A DNA stretch of 64,000 nt, taken from assembly GCF_013364275.1 (NCBI RefSeq), contig NZ_CP054932.1:3224001-3288000 (forward strand), written 5' to 3'. Positions 29,125 to 38,400 of this stretch are shown piece by piece (position 1 is the stretch's first letter; the number at the start of each line of letters is the position of its first letter). The position numbers and the translations under genes are program-made. The notes below the pieces were generated by a model. That model saw only the letters and a program-made list of their open reading frames with translations, had not been told where the DNA came from and did no database searches. The DNA is from Actinomadura sp. NAK00032 (GTDB taxonomy: Bacteria > Actinomycetota > Actinomycetes > Streptosporangiales > Streptosporangiaceae).

Positions 29125-30607
29125 GCCCGGCCGCGAGCCCGAGGGACGCGCGGAACATGTCGTGGACGCGGAAACGCCGCGCGGCCGCCAGGTTGACGTG
29201 CTGCGCCTGGTGGCTGCCGACGAACCGGCCGTCCCGGGCGGCCTGGGCGGTGAGCAGACCGGCGCGCCACAGGACCTCGATCAGGTCGTGCGTATCGCAC
29301 AGCGGCAGCCACGACTCCGTGCCGTGCGTGGGGACGTCCCCCACGGCCAGCTCCAGGCACAGCAGTTCGAGCTCCTCGCGGTCGAACGTGTGGGGCCGGC
29401 CGCGGAACACCTCGAACACGCTCAGCAGGCCCGGGTACTGGGAGCGGTACTCGGCGGCGATGTCCTTGGTCCGCTCGGTGGAGTAGCCGTACTCGGACCG
29501 CTCGATCGCAGAGTAGGGCACGGGCAGCCGCGAGACGCGGCCCCGGGCCTGCGCCAGCGCCTCGGAGCAGAACTGGATCAGCTCCCGCGGCCGGTACAGC
29601 GTCCGGTCGACCATGTAGCCGAACGAGCCGTCCCGGGCCCGGCCCGGCGGCGCGGCGAAGACCGCCGACCAGCAGGCGCGGTCGCCGGCCTTCTCGAGCG
29701 CCTCGACGTCGAAGCCCTTCTCGCGGGCGGAGTACCGTATCCGCTTGGCGATCAGCTCCAGCAGCGACTCCTCCGACCAGTAGATCCGCTCCAGCAGGTC
29801 GCGGTGCTTCTGCGCGTCCTCGTACAGGGCGGGGATGTCGTCGTACAGCTCCTGCCGCAGCGACACGTACACCCGCAGGTTCCGGTGCAGGCCGTTGATC
29901 GACACGCACGCCTGGAACAGCCCGGACACGAACGCCTTGGCGTCCTCGGAGGAGTCCCAGCCGCGGTCCAGCTCGTCGACGAACACCACCACCCGCTGGC
30001 CGTCCAGCACCCGGCGCAGCGCCGGCAGCAGGTTGTGGATCTCCTCCAGCTTGTAGAGGCGGTCCAGCTCCCGCGTCCGGACCCCGGCCTCGATCGGGCC
30101 GATCTTGATGGCCTCCAGCCGCTTCAGGTACGACACCAGCAGCGACAGCGTGCCGAGCTGGTGCGCGCCGTGGTTGTGCCTGATGTACCGGTGGATCTCC
30201 CGGCCGCCGCCCTTGGTCAGCCGCATCCCCTTCCGGGCGAGGGCCTTCATGACGAGGACGTAGATCAGGTACTTCCAGGCGGCGGCGTACGCGCCCGTCT
30301 TCGCCCAGGACCCCGCGTGCTCGGCCTCCATCGTCGAGCTGAGCAGCTCGTAGGAGTAGTCCTCCGGCGACAGCTCGATGACGTGGCTGCCGGCGGCGCG
30401 CTCCCGGGCCGCCAGCACCTTGAAGATCGCGCTCTTCCCGGCCCCCCGGTTGCCCATCAGGATCGTCTTCGCCCCGGACCGCACGCGCTGGTACGTCGGC
30501 GACTCCACGAAGTAGCTGCCCAGCCCGCGCGCGATGTCGCGCTCCGCCGAGGGGGTGCCGAAGTCGAGGACGTCCAGGATCTTGGGCGACAAGGACAGCT
30601 TGGCCAT
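29117..30607 (-). CDS. P-loop ATPase of the Sll1717-like family, 496 aa
   Basis: The N-terminus reads ILDVLDFGTPSAERD, then YFVESPTYQRV and the Walker A loop GNRGAGKS at about residues 52-59. A hydrophobic Walker B strand VVVFVDELDRGWD lies near residue 195. This matches the Sll1717-type P-loop ATPases, a group often found in mobile or defence-associated loci; the molecular function is unknown. The ATG at 30607 has GGGGGAAGG upstream; the frame continues to 30877 without conserved sequence. There is no membrane segment. It sits as an isolated minus-strand gene between the HAD gene and its broken copy. Confidence 0.75.
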   Translation of the reverse strand: MAKLSLSPKILDVLDFGTPSAERDIARGLGSYFVESPTYQRVRSGAKTILMGNRGAGKSAIFKVLAARERAAGSHVIELSPEDYSYELLSSTMEAEHAGSWAKTGAYAAAWKYLIYVLVMKALARKGMRLTKGGGREIHRYIRHNHGAHQLGTLSLLVSYLKRLEAIKIGPIEAGVRTRELDRLYKLEEIHNLLPALRRVLDGQRVVVFVDELDRGWDSSEDAKAFVSGLFQACVSINGLHRNLRVYVSLRQELYDDIPALYEDAQKHRDLLERIYWSEESLLELIAKRIRYSAREKGFDVEALEKAGDRACWSAVFAAPPGRARDGSFGYMVDRTLYRPRELIQFCSEALAQARGRVSRLPVPYSAIERSEYGYSTERTKDIAAEYRSQYPGLLSVFEVFRGRPHTFDREELELLCLELAVGDVPTHGTESWLPLCDTHDLIEVLWRAGLLTAQAARDGRFVGSHQAQHVNLAAARRFRVHDMFRASLGLAAGLS

Positions 30608-30819
30608 GGGCCTTCCCCCGAGTCCGCGGCGGGCCGTTCGTAAACGAGTTTCACCAGGCCCTCGCTCTCCGGCAAGACCAACCGCGTGCCTGGGATCGCG
30701 GGCACACGGTCGGCCCTGGGGGCGTTGCGGACGCCGAGGCCGGACTGGCTCCAGACGCCCGACACCTGGCCGGCCCGGGGCGCCGACGTGGGCGGAGACG
30801 GGCGACGCCCTCTCCTCCC

Positions 30820-31131
30820 TTGCGAGCGGCCCACTGGCCTGGGGCCACGGCCCTCGTCTGGCCGCATCGGTTCTCACCCGCCTACCTGGACGCCGCCCTG
30901 CGCGAATGGCCGACCCTCCGCCCCACCCTCGCCGCCGTCCTGACCACCTGCACGATCGGCGCTGTGATCAACGACTACGGCATCCGCCTCATCACCTACG
31001 GCCTGATCACCGTCCTGCCCCTCCTGGCCCTAACCTGCGCCCGCACCCCCAACAAACCCAACGAACACAACAACCAGACAAAAGACGACCCGACCAAGGC
31101 CGGTCCAGAGCAGAGCCTCAGGCATAACTAG
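30820..31131 (+). pseudogene. Remnant of the C-terminus of a membrane protein
   Basis: The open frame contains two adjacent hydrophobic stretches around TIGAVINDYGIRLITYGLI and VLPLLALTCA, preceded by a short Arg/Trp-rich segment and ending in a polar tail. The V-N-D-x-G pattern before the last helix is typical of the extreme C-terminus of large actinomycete integral membrane proteins. No upstream part is present: the first 20 residues look non-coding and there is no ribosome binding site. I read it as a truncated remnant rather than a functional 103-aa protein. Confidence 0.45.
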
Positions 31132-31208
31132 GGCCACTGCGATACGTGTCAGCGCCCGCAGGTGACCAGCTCTGGCACACAGCGGCGCGGACCCTCGATC
31201 GAGTACGT

Positions 31209-31424
31209 GGCGACCGGCATACCCGACCCGTCCGGCTACCTCCAGGCAGCCCCGCACCTTGGCGTTGACCCGTCCACCTGCGCGGTCATCGAGGACGCCC
31301 CGTCGGCATCGCCGGGGGCCGCGCCGTCGGCGATGCCGACGTGGCCGTCCTGACCAGCTACCCGGCGGAGTCTCTGGCGGCGGTGCGCCACACCGTCCGG
31401 ACCCTGACCAATGTGAAGGCAACC
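31209..31424 (+). pseudogene. Degenerate, frameshifted copy of the 3' half of the HAD phosphatase gene
   Basis: Bases from about 31209 align with the HAD gene from about 28881 (offset 2328). The first 31 bases from 31221 are identical to 28893 onward, then scattered substitutions follow. The motif IV region VIEDAP is still readable, but one base is missing just after it, so the frame breaks and hits a stop at 31351-31353. Similarity continues in another frame to about 31424. No 5' half is present. Confidence 0.8.
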
Positions 31425-31716
31425 CATACCCGCCCTCCACCTGACCGCCTCCGGCTGATAGGCCCGCCAAGGAGCCGCCCTCACCCGGCCGAGCGCTGGC
31501 TGGCCAAGACATGCTCACCCGGAGCGCTTGCGGGCGGGAAGACCTTGGGGCCGGAGCACAGGCGCTGGAGGCGGAGCGGTGGCCGGCGTTCATCCAGTCC
31601 TCAAAGGGCGGCTCCTGCGCAGATTGCACTTCGTCGCCTTTTGATGACCAAGTGTATCGGTTGGCGATGGAACAAATTAGGACGCCTAGGACGTGACTCA
31701 GGTCTACAGAGTTTTC

Positions 31717-31734
31717 TTGTGATCTAGATCACAA
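31717..31734. promoter_or_regulatory. CRP-type operator, 18-bp perfect palindrome
   Basis: TTGTGATCTAGATCACAA is a perfect palindrome containing TGTGA-N6-TCACA, the consensus for Crp-family regulators in both enterics and mycobacteria. It lies 90 nt upstream of the start of the LamG-protein gene, inside an AT-richer stretch (about 31640-31800) that probably contains the promoter (TTAACTTAAAGCGACTTTAA follows at about 31777). Confidence 0.7.
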
Positions 31735-31823
31735 AGCAAGATCGTCTGGGTGTCTTCCACTGGCCTGACTGCGGAGTTAACTTAAAGCGACTTTAACGAC
31801 CCTTTACGCCTTGGGGTTCACAT

Positions 31824-34800
31824 ATGGTTCGCGGTGCGGCATGCCGTTGTGCGTCGGTTCTCCGTTCGTTGTTGTGGCGGAGTCCCGGCCGAATGGCCCA
31901 CCTGGTGGCGTTGCTCATGGTGGCCGGTTTGCTGCAAGCGCCGATAGCTGTTGTGGCGCTTGAATCTGAGGGTCACGCCGATGAACCGAAGACGACGGCG
32001 ACTCAAGGAGCCAAGACCGAACGGGAAGCTGTCGCGGCCGCGGCGCGGACAGGTGAACCGGTCGAGGTCGCCTCTCGGCGTGGGGAAAGGCGCACGGTGA
32101 GGGCGCTGCCGAACGGCCGGATCGAGGTCGAGCAGCATCTCCAGCCGATTCGCGCACGTCAGGGCAATGAATGGGTCGGTATTGACGCTACCCTGCACCG
32201 TTCGGGTGATGTGATCGTTCCGGCCGCGACCACTGTCGGGCTCCGGTTCTCCGCCGGCGGGAACGGTCCGATGGTCGAGATGACGCGGGCTGGCCGCAAG
32301 CTCGCCCTGACCTGGCCTCAGCCGCTGCCCGAACCGGCTCTGGAGGGGGACACCGCCGTCTATGCGGGCGTGGCCGGCCCGGATGTCGATCTGCGGCTGC
32401 GGGCGATGCCGGACGGGTTCGCCCACATCCTGGTGATCAAGACCGCGGACGCCGCCAAGGATCCGCGGGTGGCCTCGTTGTCGCTGGCGCTGTCGGCCAC
32501 GCGCCTGACGGTGACCGAGGAGCAGGGCAGCGGAATCCTGAAGGCCACCGATCCCAGCTCGGGCGCCGTGGTGTTCCAGGCGCCGTCGCCGTTGATGTGG
32601 GACTCTTCCCAGCCGGCCTCCCCAGCGCCGCAGACCCGCACGCAGACGACTGCGGACGCGGCCGAGGAGCCGGGAGAAGGGGCCAAGACGGCTGTTGTCG
32701 ACGTTGCTGTCGGGGACGGTGCTCTCACGTTGACGCCGGACCAGGGGCTGCTGACCGCGCCGGACACCACGTTCCCCGTGTACATCGATCCGATGTACCG
32801 GACGCTGCTGGCGTCGTCGTGGGGGATGGTGTCGTCGGGCTATCCCGATGAGAACTATCCCCTTTTCGATGGCCGCTCCACCGAGGGTGTGGGGCGGTGT
32901 GAGGTCGGCAAGGATTCCCGCTGCGTCAAGGACCAGACCAAGCGCCTGTTCTACCGGATGGAGCTGCCGCCGCTGAAGGGCCGCTATATCCAGAGCGCGG
33001 AGTTCATCGCCTATGAGACCAGCGCCTACAACTGCAGCAATCCGACCGTAGTGGAGTTGTGGCGGACCTCGGCGTACACCTCGTCGGCGACGTGGAACAA
33101 CACCAAGAGGACCTGGCCCAATGGCGGCGCCTGGGGTGAGGTCCTGGCCACCCGGGATGTGGCGTACTGCTCCAAGGCGCCGGTGGAGTTCGGCGGTGCG
33201 AAGCTGCGCGAGCATGTGCAGGACGCGATCGGCAAGGGCTACGGCACGATCACTTTCGGGTTGAAGGCCTACAACGAGACGACGATGGACTGGTGGAAGC
33301 GGTTCGCCGAGGACGCCTACCTGAAGGTGCAGTACAACAACCCGCCGCTGCAGCCCGATAACGACACCATGTTCGCCGACCCCGGCACCAAGTGCCTGCC
33401 CAGCTGGGAGGCGCATACGGTCAACGGCATCCCCACGGTGTACGCCTACCTCAAGGACCCCGACACCGAGGACAGGAACAAGGTGCAAGGCCAGTTCGCC
33501 TTGAACTGGGACGCCGGCGACGGCAAAGGCTTCATCGCCCGATGGTTCTCGAATCTGACGGCTCCCAAAGCCTCGAACAGCAAGTTCGAGACGGCGCTGC
33601 CCGCCAACATCCCGTCAGGGAAGCTGATCGGGTGGAACGTCCGGGCTTACGACGGTGAGCAATACGGTCCGTGGGCCTCGGATGGGGCGCAGATAGCCTG
33701 CTACTTCTACTACGACCCCGCCAAACCCGGTGAGCCGACCATCACCTCGACGGACTATCCACAGGACGGCGCCGAGCACGGCGGAGTCGGCCAGCCCGGC
33801 ACATTCACCATCGCCGATTCCGCTGGTGTCGCCGACCGGTACCTCATCACGTTGAATGGGGGGCCTCCGCGCACGGTGGCCACTACCGCCGGCGCGGCGC
33901 AGCAGGTGCAGATCGCTCCGACCCGGTCCGGTCCCAACGTGCTGACGGTGCAGGCGCTGGCCCTCTCCGACCAGAACGGCCCGGTCGTCTCCTATGAGTT
34001 CCGTGCGAACAAGGGGTCGGCTCCGGTGGCCGGTTTCGCTCTGGACGAGCCGGCGGGTGCCACCGCGGTGCAGGCCGTGACCCGTGACGGTGAACCGGCC
34101 GTCTCGGCGACCGTGCACGGCGGCGCCACCCTGGGCACGGTCGGCCATATCAAACAGGCCGCCCAGTTGGACGGCTCGACCGGCTATGCCTCGACCAACG
34201 CCCCGCTGGTCGACACCAGCCAGAGCTTCGCCGTATCGGTCTGGGCCAAAGTGGACGCATCCGACCCCGACAACGACTTCGCGGCACTGTCAATGGAGGG
34301 CGTCCACGAGAGCGCCTTCTATCTGAAGTACGTCAAGGACACCCGCAAATGGGTGTTCGGCCGGACAGCGACCGACACCACTGACGCGCCCGGGTGGTAC
34401 CAGGCGTCGTCCAAGGCGCCGGCCCGGACCGGAGAATGGACGCACCTGGTGGGTGTCTGGGACGCGCTGGCCAACACGATGCAGATATACGTCAACGGTG
34501 ACCGCGGCAACGACAGCCCGGTGATACCGGCAATGTGGAAGGCCACAGGCGGCCTGCAGATCGGGCGTTCCAAGTACAAGGACGTCCAACTCGACCACTG
34601 GCCCGGCCAACTCGACGACGTGCGGGTCTACGACCGCATCGTCGGGGACGAGGAAATCGAGAAGATGGTCACCGACCATCCCGTACTCAAAGCCCGATGG
34701 ATGCTGAACAGTAATGGTGAGGCGGCCTCGTTCCCGCCCGGAGCACCCGACCTGGTATTTCACAATGGCGCGGCCATTGATCCACTTGCGGGATTCGGAT

Positions 34801-35393
34801 CGGGGACCTCGCCGGCGGGTCTGATGCTCGGGGCGGGCAAGTTCACCGAGACGCTCACACCACCGGTGTGGACCAACGAGAGCTTCACCATGGCCGGGTG
34901 GGTCCGCAATATGGGACGTCCACAGCAGGCGGCCACGGTGTTCTCCCAGCCCGGTACCCAGGCGAACGCGTTCGTGTTGCGGTACGTGCCCGGCGAGGAT
35001 CCGGTCGAGCAGGGCAGTTGGCAGGTCGCGCTACGCGGATCGGATGATGCGGCCGCAGCACCGATTGTGGTTTCGCATTCCAATTTCAGTCCTGGCGACT
35101 GGGTGCACCTGGCGGTGGTGTACGACGCGCTGCGGGACCGGGTCAGCCTTTACGTCAACGGGCAACTCGATGAAACCGCTGGCGGGGTCTCGCAGGAGGA
35201 CGGCGCGATCCCCTTCGAAGCGAAGAACAACGGCGGCCTGCAAGTGGGCCGCAACAAGTTCGGTGCGGCCGATGGAACCGAGTTCTGGCCGGACGCGATG
35301 GACGACCTGTGGGCCTACCAAGGCGCGCTCACACAACCCCAGGTCGCCAGCCTCGCCGTCGACGTGGAACTCCCTCCCGGATCCGGGCCCTGA
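31824..35393 (+). CDS. Large secreted DNRLRE / LamG-domain protein, partner of the RHS toxin gene, 1189 aa
   Basis: A basic N-terminus and hydrophobic segment (MAHLVALLMVAGLLQAPIAV, about residues 24-43) form a signal peptide or anchor. Residues about 60-330 resemble the N-terminal region of actinomycete wall-associated/RHS proteins. Residues about 329-512 form a DNRLRE-like beta domain with paired cysteines and YRMELPPLKGRYIQSAEF. Fibronectin-like linkers follow, then two LamG/concanavalin-like domains (about 737-917 and 950-1180), each ending with a typical DDVRVYDR/DDLWAYQG motif. There is no LPxTG anchor. These domains usually bind carbohydrate or cell-surface ligands, so a surface adhesion or toxin-presentation role is inferred. 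The RHS toxin gene follows on the same strand after 105 bp. Confidence 0.85.
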   Translation: MVRGAACRCASVLRSLLWRSPGRMAHLVALLMVAGLLQAPIAVVALESEGHADEPKTTATQGAKTEREAVAAAARTGEPVEVASRRGERRTVRALPNGRIEVEQHLQPIRARQGNEWVGIDATLHRSGDVIVPAATTVGLRFSAGGNGPMVEMTRAGRKLALTWPQPLPEPALEGDTAVYAGVAGPDVDLRLRAMPDGFAHILVIKTADAAKDPRVASLSLALSATRLTVTEEQGSGILKATDPSSGAVVFQAPSPLMWDSSQPASPAPQTRTQTTADAAEEPGEGAKTAVVDVAVGDGALTLTPDQGLLTAPDTTFPVYIDPMYRTLLASSWGMVSSGYPDENYPLFDGRSTEGVGRCEVGKDSRCVKDQTKRLFYRMELPPLKGRYIQSAEFIAYETSAYNCSNPTVVELWRTSAYTSSATWNNTKRTWPNGGAWGEVLATRDVAYCSKAPVEFGGAKLREHVQDAIGKGYGTITFGLKAYNETTMDWWKRFAEDAYLKVQYNNPPLQPDNDTMFADPGTKCLPSWEAHTVNGIPTVYAYLKDPDTEDRNKVQGQFALNWDAGDGKGFIARWFSNLTAPKASNSKFETALPANIPSGKLIGWNVRAYDGEQYGPWASDGAQIACYFYYDPAKPGEPTITSTDYPQDGAEHGGVGQPGTFTIADSAGVADRYLITLNGGPPRTVATTAGAAQQVQIAPTRSGPNVLTVQALALSDQNGPVVSYEFRANKGSAPVAGFALDEPAGATAVQAVTRDGEPAVSATVHGGATLGTVGHIKQAAQLDGSTGYASTNAPLVDTSQSFAVSVWAKVDASDPDNDFAALSMEGVHESAFYLKYVKDTRKWVFGRTATDTTDAPGWYQASSKAPARTGEWTHLVGVWDALANTMQIYVNGDRGNDSPVIPAMWKATGGLQIGRSKYKDVQLDHWPGQLDDVRVYDRIVGDEEIEKMVTDHPVLKARWMLNSNGEAASFPPGAPDLVFHNGAAIDPLAGFGSGTSPAGLMLGAGKFTETLTPPVWTNESFTMAGWVRNMGRPQQAATVFSQPGTQANAFVLRYVPGEDPVEQGSWQVALRGSDDAAAAPIVVSHSNFSPGDWVHLAVVYDALRDRVSLYVNGQLDETAGGVSQEDGAIPFEAKNNGGLQVGRNKFGAADGTEFWPDAMDDLWAYQGALTQPQVASLAVDVELPPGSGP

Positions 35394-35498
35394 CCACCAC
35401 ACCCGGCCGCCAGCCGGGCGACGGCCGGAAAAGAGCCCCCGTCTTGAACTTGATGCATGCCGAGCGTGCCCGTTGAGGACCGCCCTGTGGAGGATGTC

Positions 35499-38400
35499 GT
35501 GAAGGCAGGCCGAGTGAAGCCCCGTCGCCGGACACTGGTGCTGGAACCGCGCCGGTCGGCGCGGGCCACTGCGATCGTGACCGCGGTGGCGCTGGCCGCG
35601 GGCCTGCTGTCGGTCCCTCCGGCATTGGCCGACCCGCCGAACTCCCACCGGCCCAAGGTCGAAGACCACGAACCGGTGGTGGACGGCCGGCCCCTGAAGG
35701 CGCGACCCCGCAAGACCGATACGGCCAAGCCAGGCCCGGCGGCCAAGGCGGCGTGGCCCGCGCCCGGCACCGCAGAAGTGAAGGTGCCGTCCGGCTCGGA
35801 CACGGGCCGCACTGCACGCGCCGCGGGCACCGCCGCCAAGGCGGGCGCACTCCCCGTCGAGATCTTGGCGCCCGCCGGAAGCCCTACCGCACGAACGGCA
35901 CCGCCCGCAGAACAGGTACGGGTCCAGGTGCTGGACCGGCAGGCGGCCCGCACCGCAGGCGTGGACGGATTGGCGTTCACAGTCGCCCGCACCGATGCCG
36001 CCGCACCGGGCCGGGTCAAACTCCGGCTGGACTACTCGGCGTTCTCGCAGGCGTTCGGCGGAGCCTACGGGCCCAGGCTGCGGCTGATGCAGATGCCGGC
36101 GTGCGCACTGACGACGCCGGACCAGCCGCAATGCCGCACCTCCAAACCAGTACCAGCCGATAACAACGGTGTGAGAAAGACACTGACCGCCGAGGTCGAG
36201 GCGGCCCCCGCCGCCACCTCGGGGTCCCAGGCGGCAACAGAAGCAGGCCAGAACGGAACACTGCTGGTCGTCGCCGCCGCCTCTGACAGCTCGCAAGGCG
36301 ATTACAAGGCCACTTCGCTAGAGGCATCGGCGACTTGGCAGGGCGGCGGGAGCACCGGTGACTTCACGTGGTCGTACCCGATGCGAGTTCCCCCCGTTCC
36401 AGGTGGGCTGACGCCCAACGTCACGATTTCCTACTCATCGGGGAGCGTGGACGGTCGGACGGCCAACTCCAACTCGCAGCCCTCCTGGGTCGGCGAAGGC
36501 TTCGAACTGTGGCCGGGATACATCGAACGCCGTTACAAGTCATGTGAGGACGATGGCGCGCCAAAGGATGAATGGGGCAACTCGCCAGGCGATCAGTGCT
36601 GGGGCTACGACAACGCGACGGTCACTTGGAACGGCAAGGGCGGGGAGCTAATCAAGACGTCGGACGGGACCTGGCGGGCCAAGTCCGACGACGGCACCAA
36701 GTACGAGAAACTGACCAGTTCCTCCGTCGAGAACGGTGACGACAACGGGGAGTACTGGAAGGTCACCACCACCGACGGCACCCAGTACTTCTTTGGCCTT
36801 AACCGGGCGCCCGGCTGGGTAAGCGGGAAGCCCGAGACAGGTTCGACATGGACCTCACCGGTGTTCGGTGACGACGCCGGTGAACCGTGCCACGGGTCGT
36901 CGTTCGCCACGTCCTGGTGTCAGCAGGCTTACCGCTGGAACCTGGACTACGTCGTCGATCCCAACGGCAACGCGATCCTCTACACCTACGGCCAGGAGAC
37001 AAACCACTACGGCCGCAACCTCAAGGCCGCCGACGAGACCCCGTACGTACGCGGCGGCTACCTGAAGACGATCTCCTATGGTCTGCGCAAGGACGCGCTT
37101 TTCGCCAAGGCACCCGCGCAGGTCACCTTCGCCACCTCTGAGCGCTGCATCCCCACCGCGTCCTTCGACTGCGACCCGTCCAAGATCGCCGACAACCCCG
37201 ACCAGTGGTGGGACGTCCCCTGGGACCTGCACTGCAACTCCGGTCAGGAGTGCAAGGACACCCACGGCACCTTGTCGCCGACGTTCTGGTCCCGCAAACG
37301 ACTCACCCAGGTCACCACCCAGATCCTCAAGAGCGACGGATCGGATTACCGGCCAGTCGACTCCTGGTCGATGAACCACGACTGGGGCCTGGCCGATGTT
37401 GAACGCGACCTGCTGCTGGAGGAGATCCAGCATTCCGGCTATGCCGCCGATGGCAAGAAGACGACTCTGCCGAAGGTCACCTTCCAATCTGGCCAGGCGG
37501 ACAACCGGCTCGATGAGGTTGGCGACGACATTCTGGCCTACGTCCGCTACCGGGTCGGCACGATCTGGGACGAGTCCGGTGGACAGATCGACATCACCTA
37601 CTCCGATCCCGACTGCTCTCTGAGCGACCTGCCGACTCCGGAGACCAACACCACCCGCTGCATGCCGGTCATCTGGACACCGCCAGGACGAGAAGAGCCC
37701 ATCACCGACTGGTTCCACAAGTACGTGGTGACCTCGGTGATCCAGACCGACCGGACCGGGCTTTCCCCCGACATGGCCACCAAGTACGAGTACCTGGGCG
37801 GCGCTGCCTGGCATTTCGACGACGATGACGGGCTGACCAAGGAGAAGAAGAAGACCTGGTCGCAGTGGCGCGGCTACGGCCACGTCCGCACCCTCACCGG
37901 CTCCTACAACACCCCGTCCACACAGTCCGACACCTACTATCTGCGCGGCATGGACGGCGACCGCAAGACCCGTGACGGAGGCACCAAATCGGTGACCGTC
38001 TCCGATGGAGAAGGCGGCACCTACACCGACCATGACGCCCTGGCCGGATTCACGCTCAAGACCGCCCAGTACACCGGGCCGGGCGGCAGCATCCACTCCA
38101 AGACGGTCAACACCCCTTGGCGTGTCCAAACCGCCTCACGCACCCGCTCGTGGGGGACAACCACGGCGAACGTGACCGCGATTGACGGTACGCGGACCTG
38201 GACCGTCAAGGACGGCGGCGGCTGGCTTCAGACCAAGACCGACAACTCCTATGCGAGTTCGGGCCCTGGCGTCGGACGTGTCACCTCGGTCAGCGACCTG
38301 GGCGACGTCGACTCCAACGATGACGACAGGTGCACCCGCACCGACTACGCCGACAACACAGGCGCCTGGATGGTGGATTCCCCGTCACGGGTCGAGACGG

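Noticed and set aside
34290-34763. Minus-strand open frame of 157 codons in the LamG gene
   Set aside because: Antisense of a clear LamG domain, no start context or motif.
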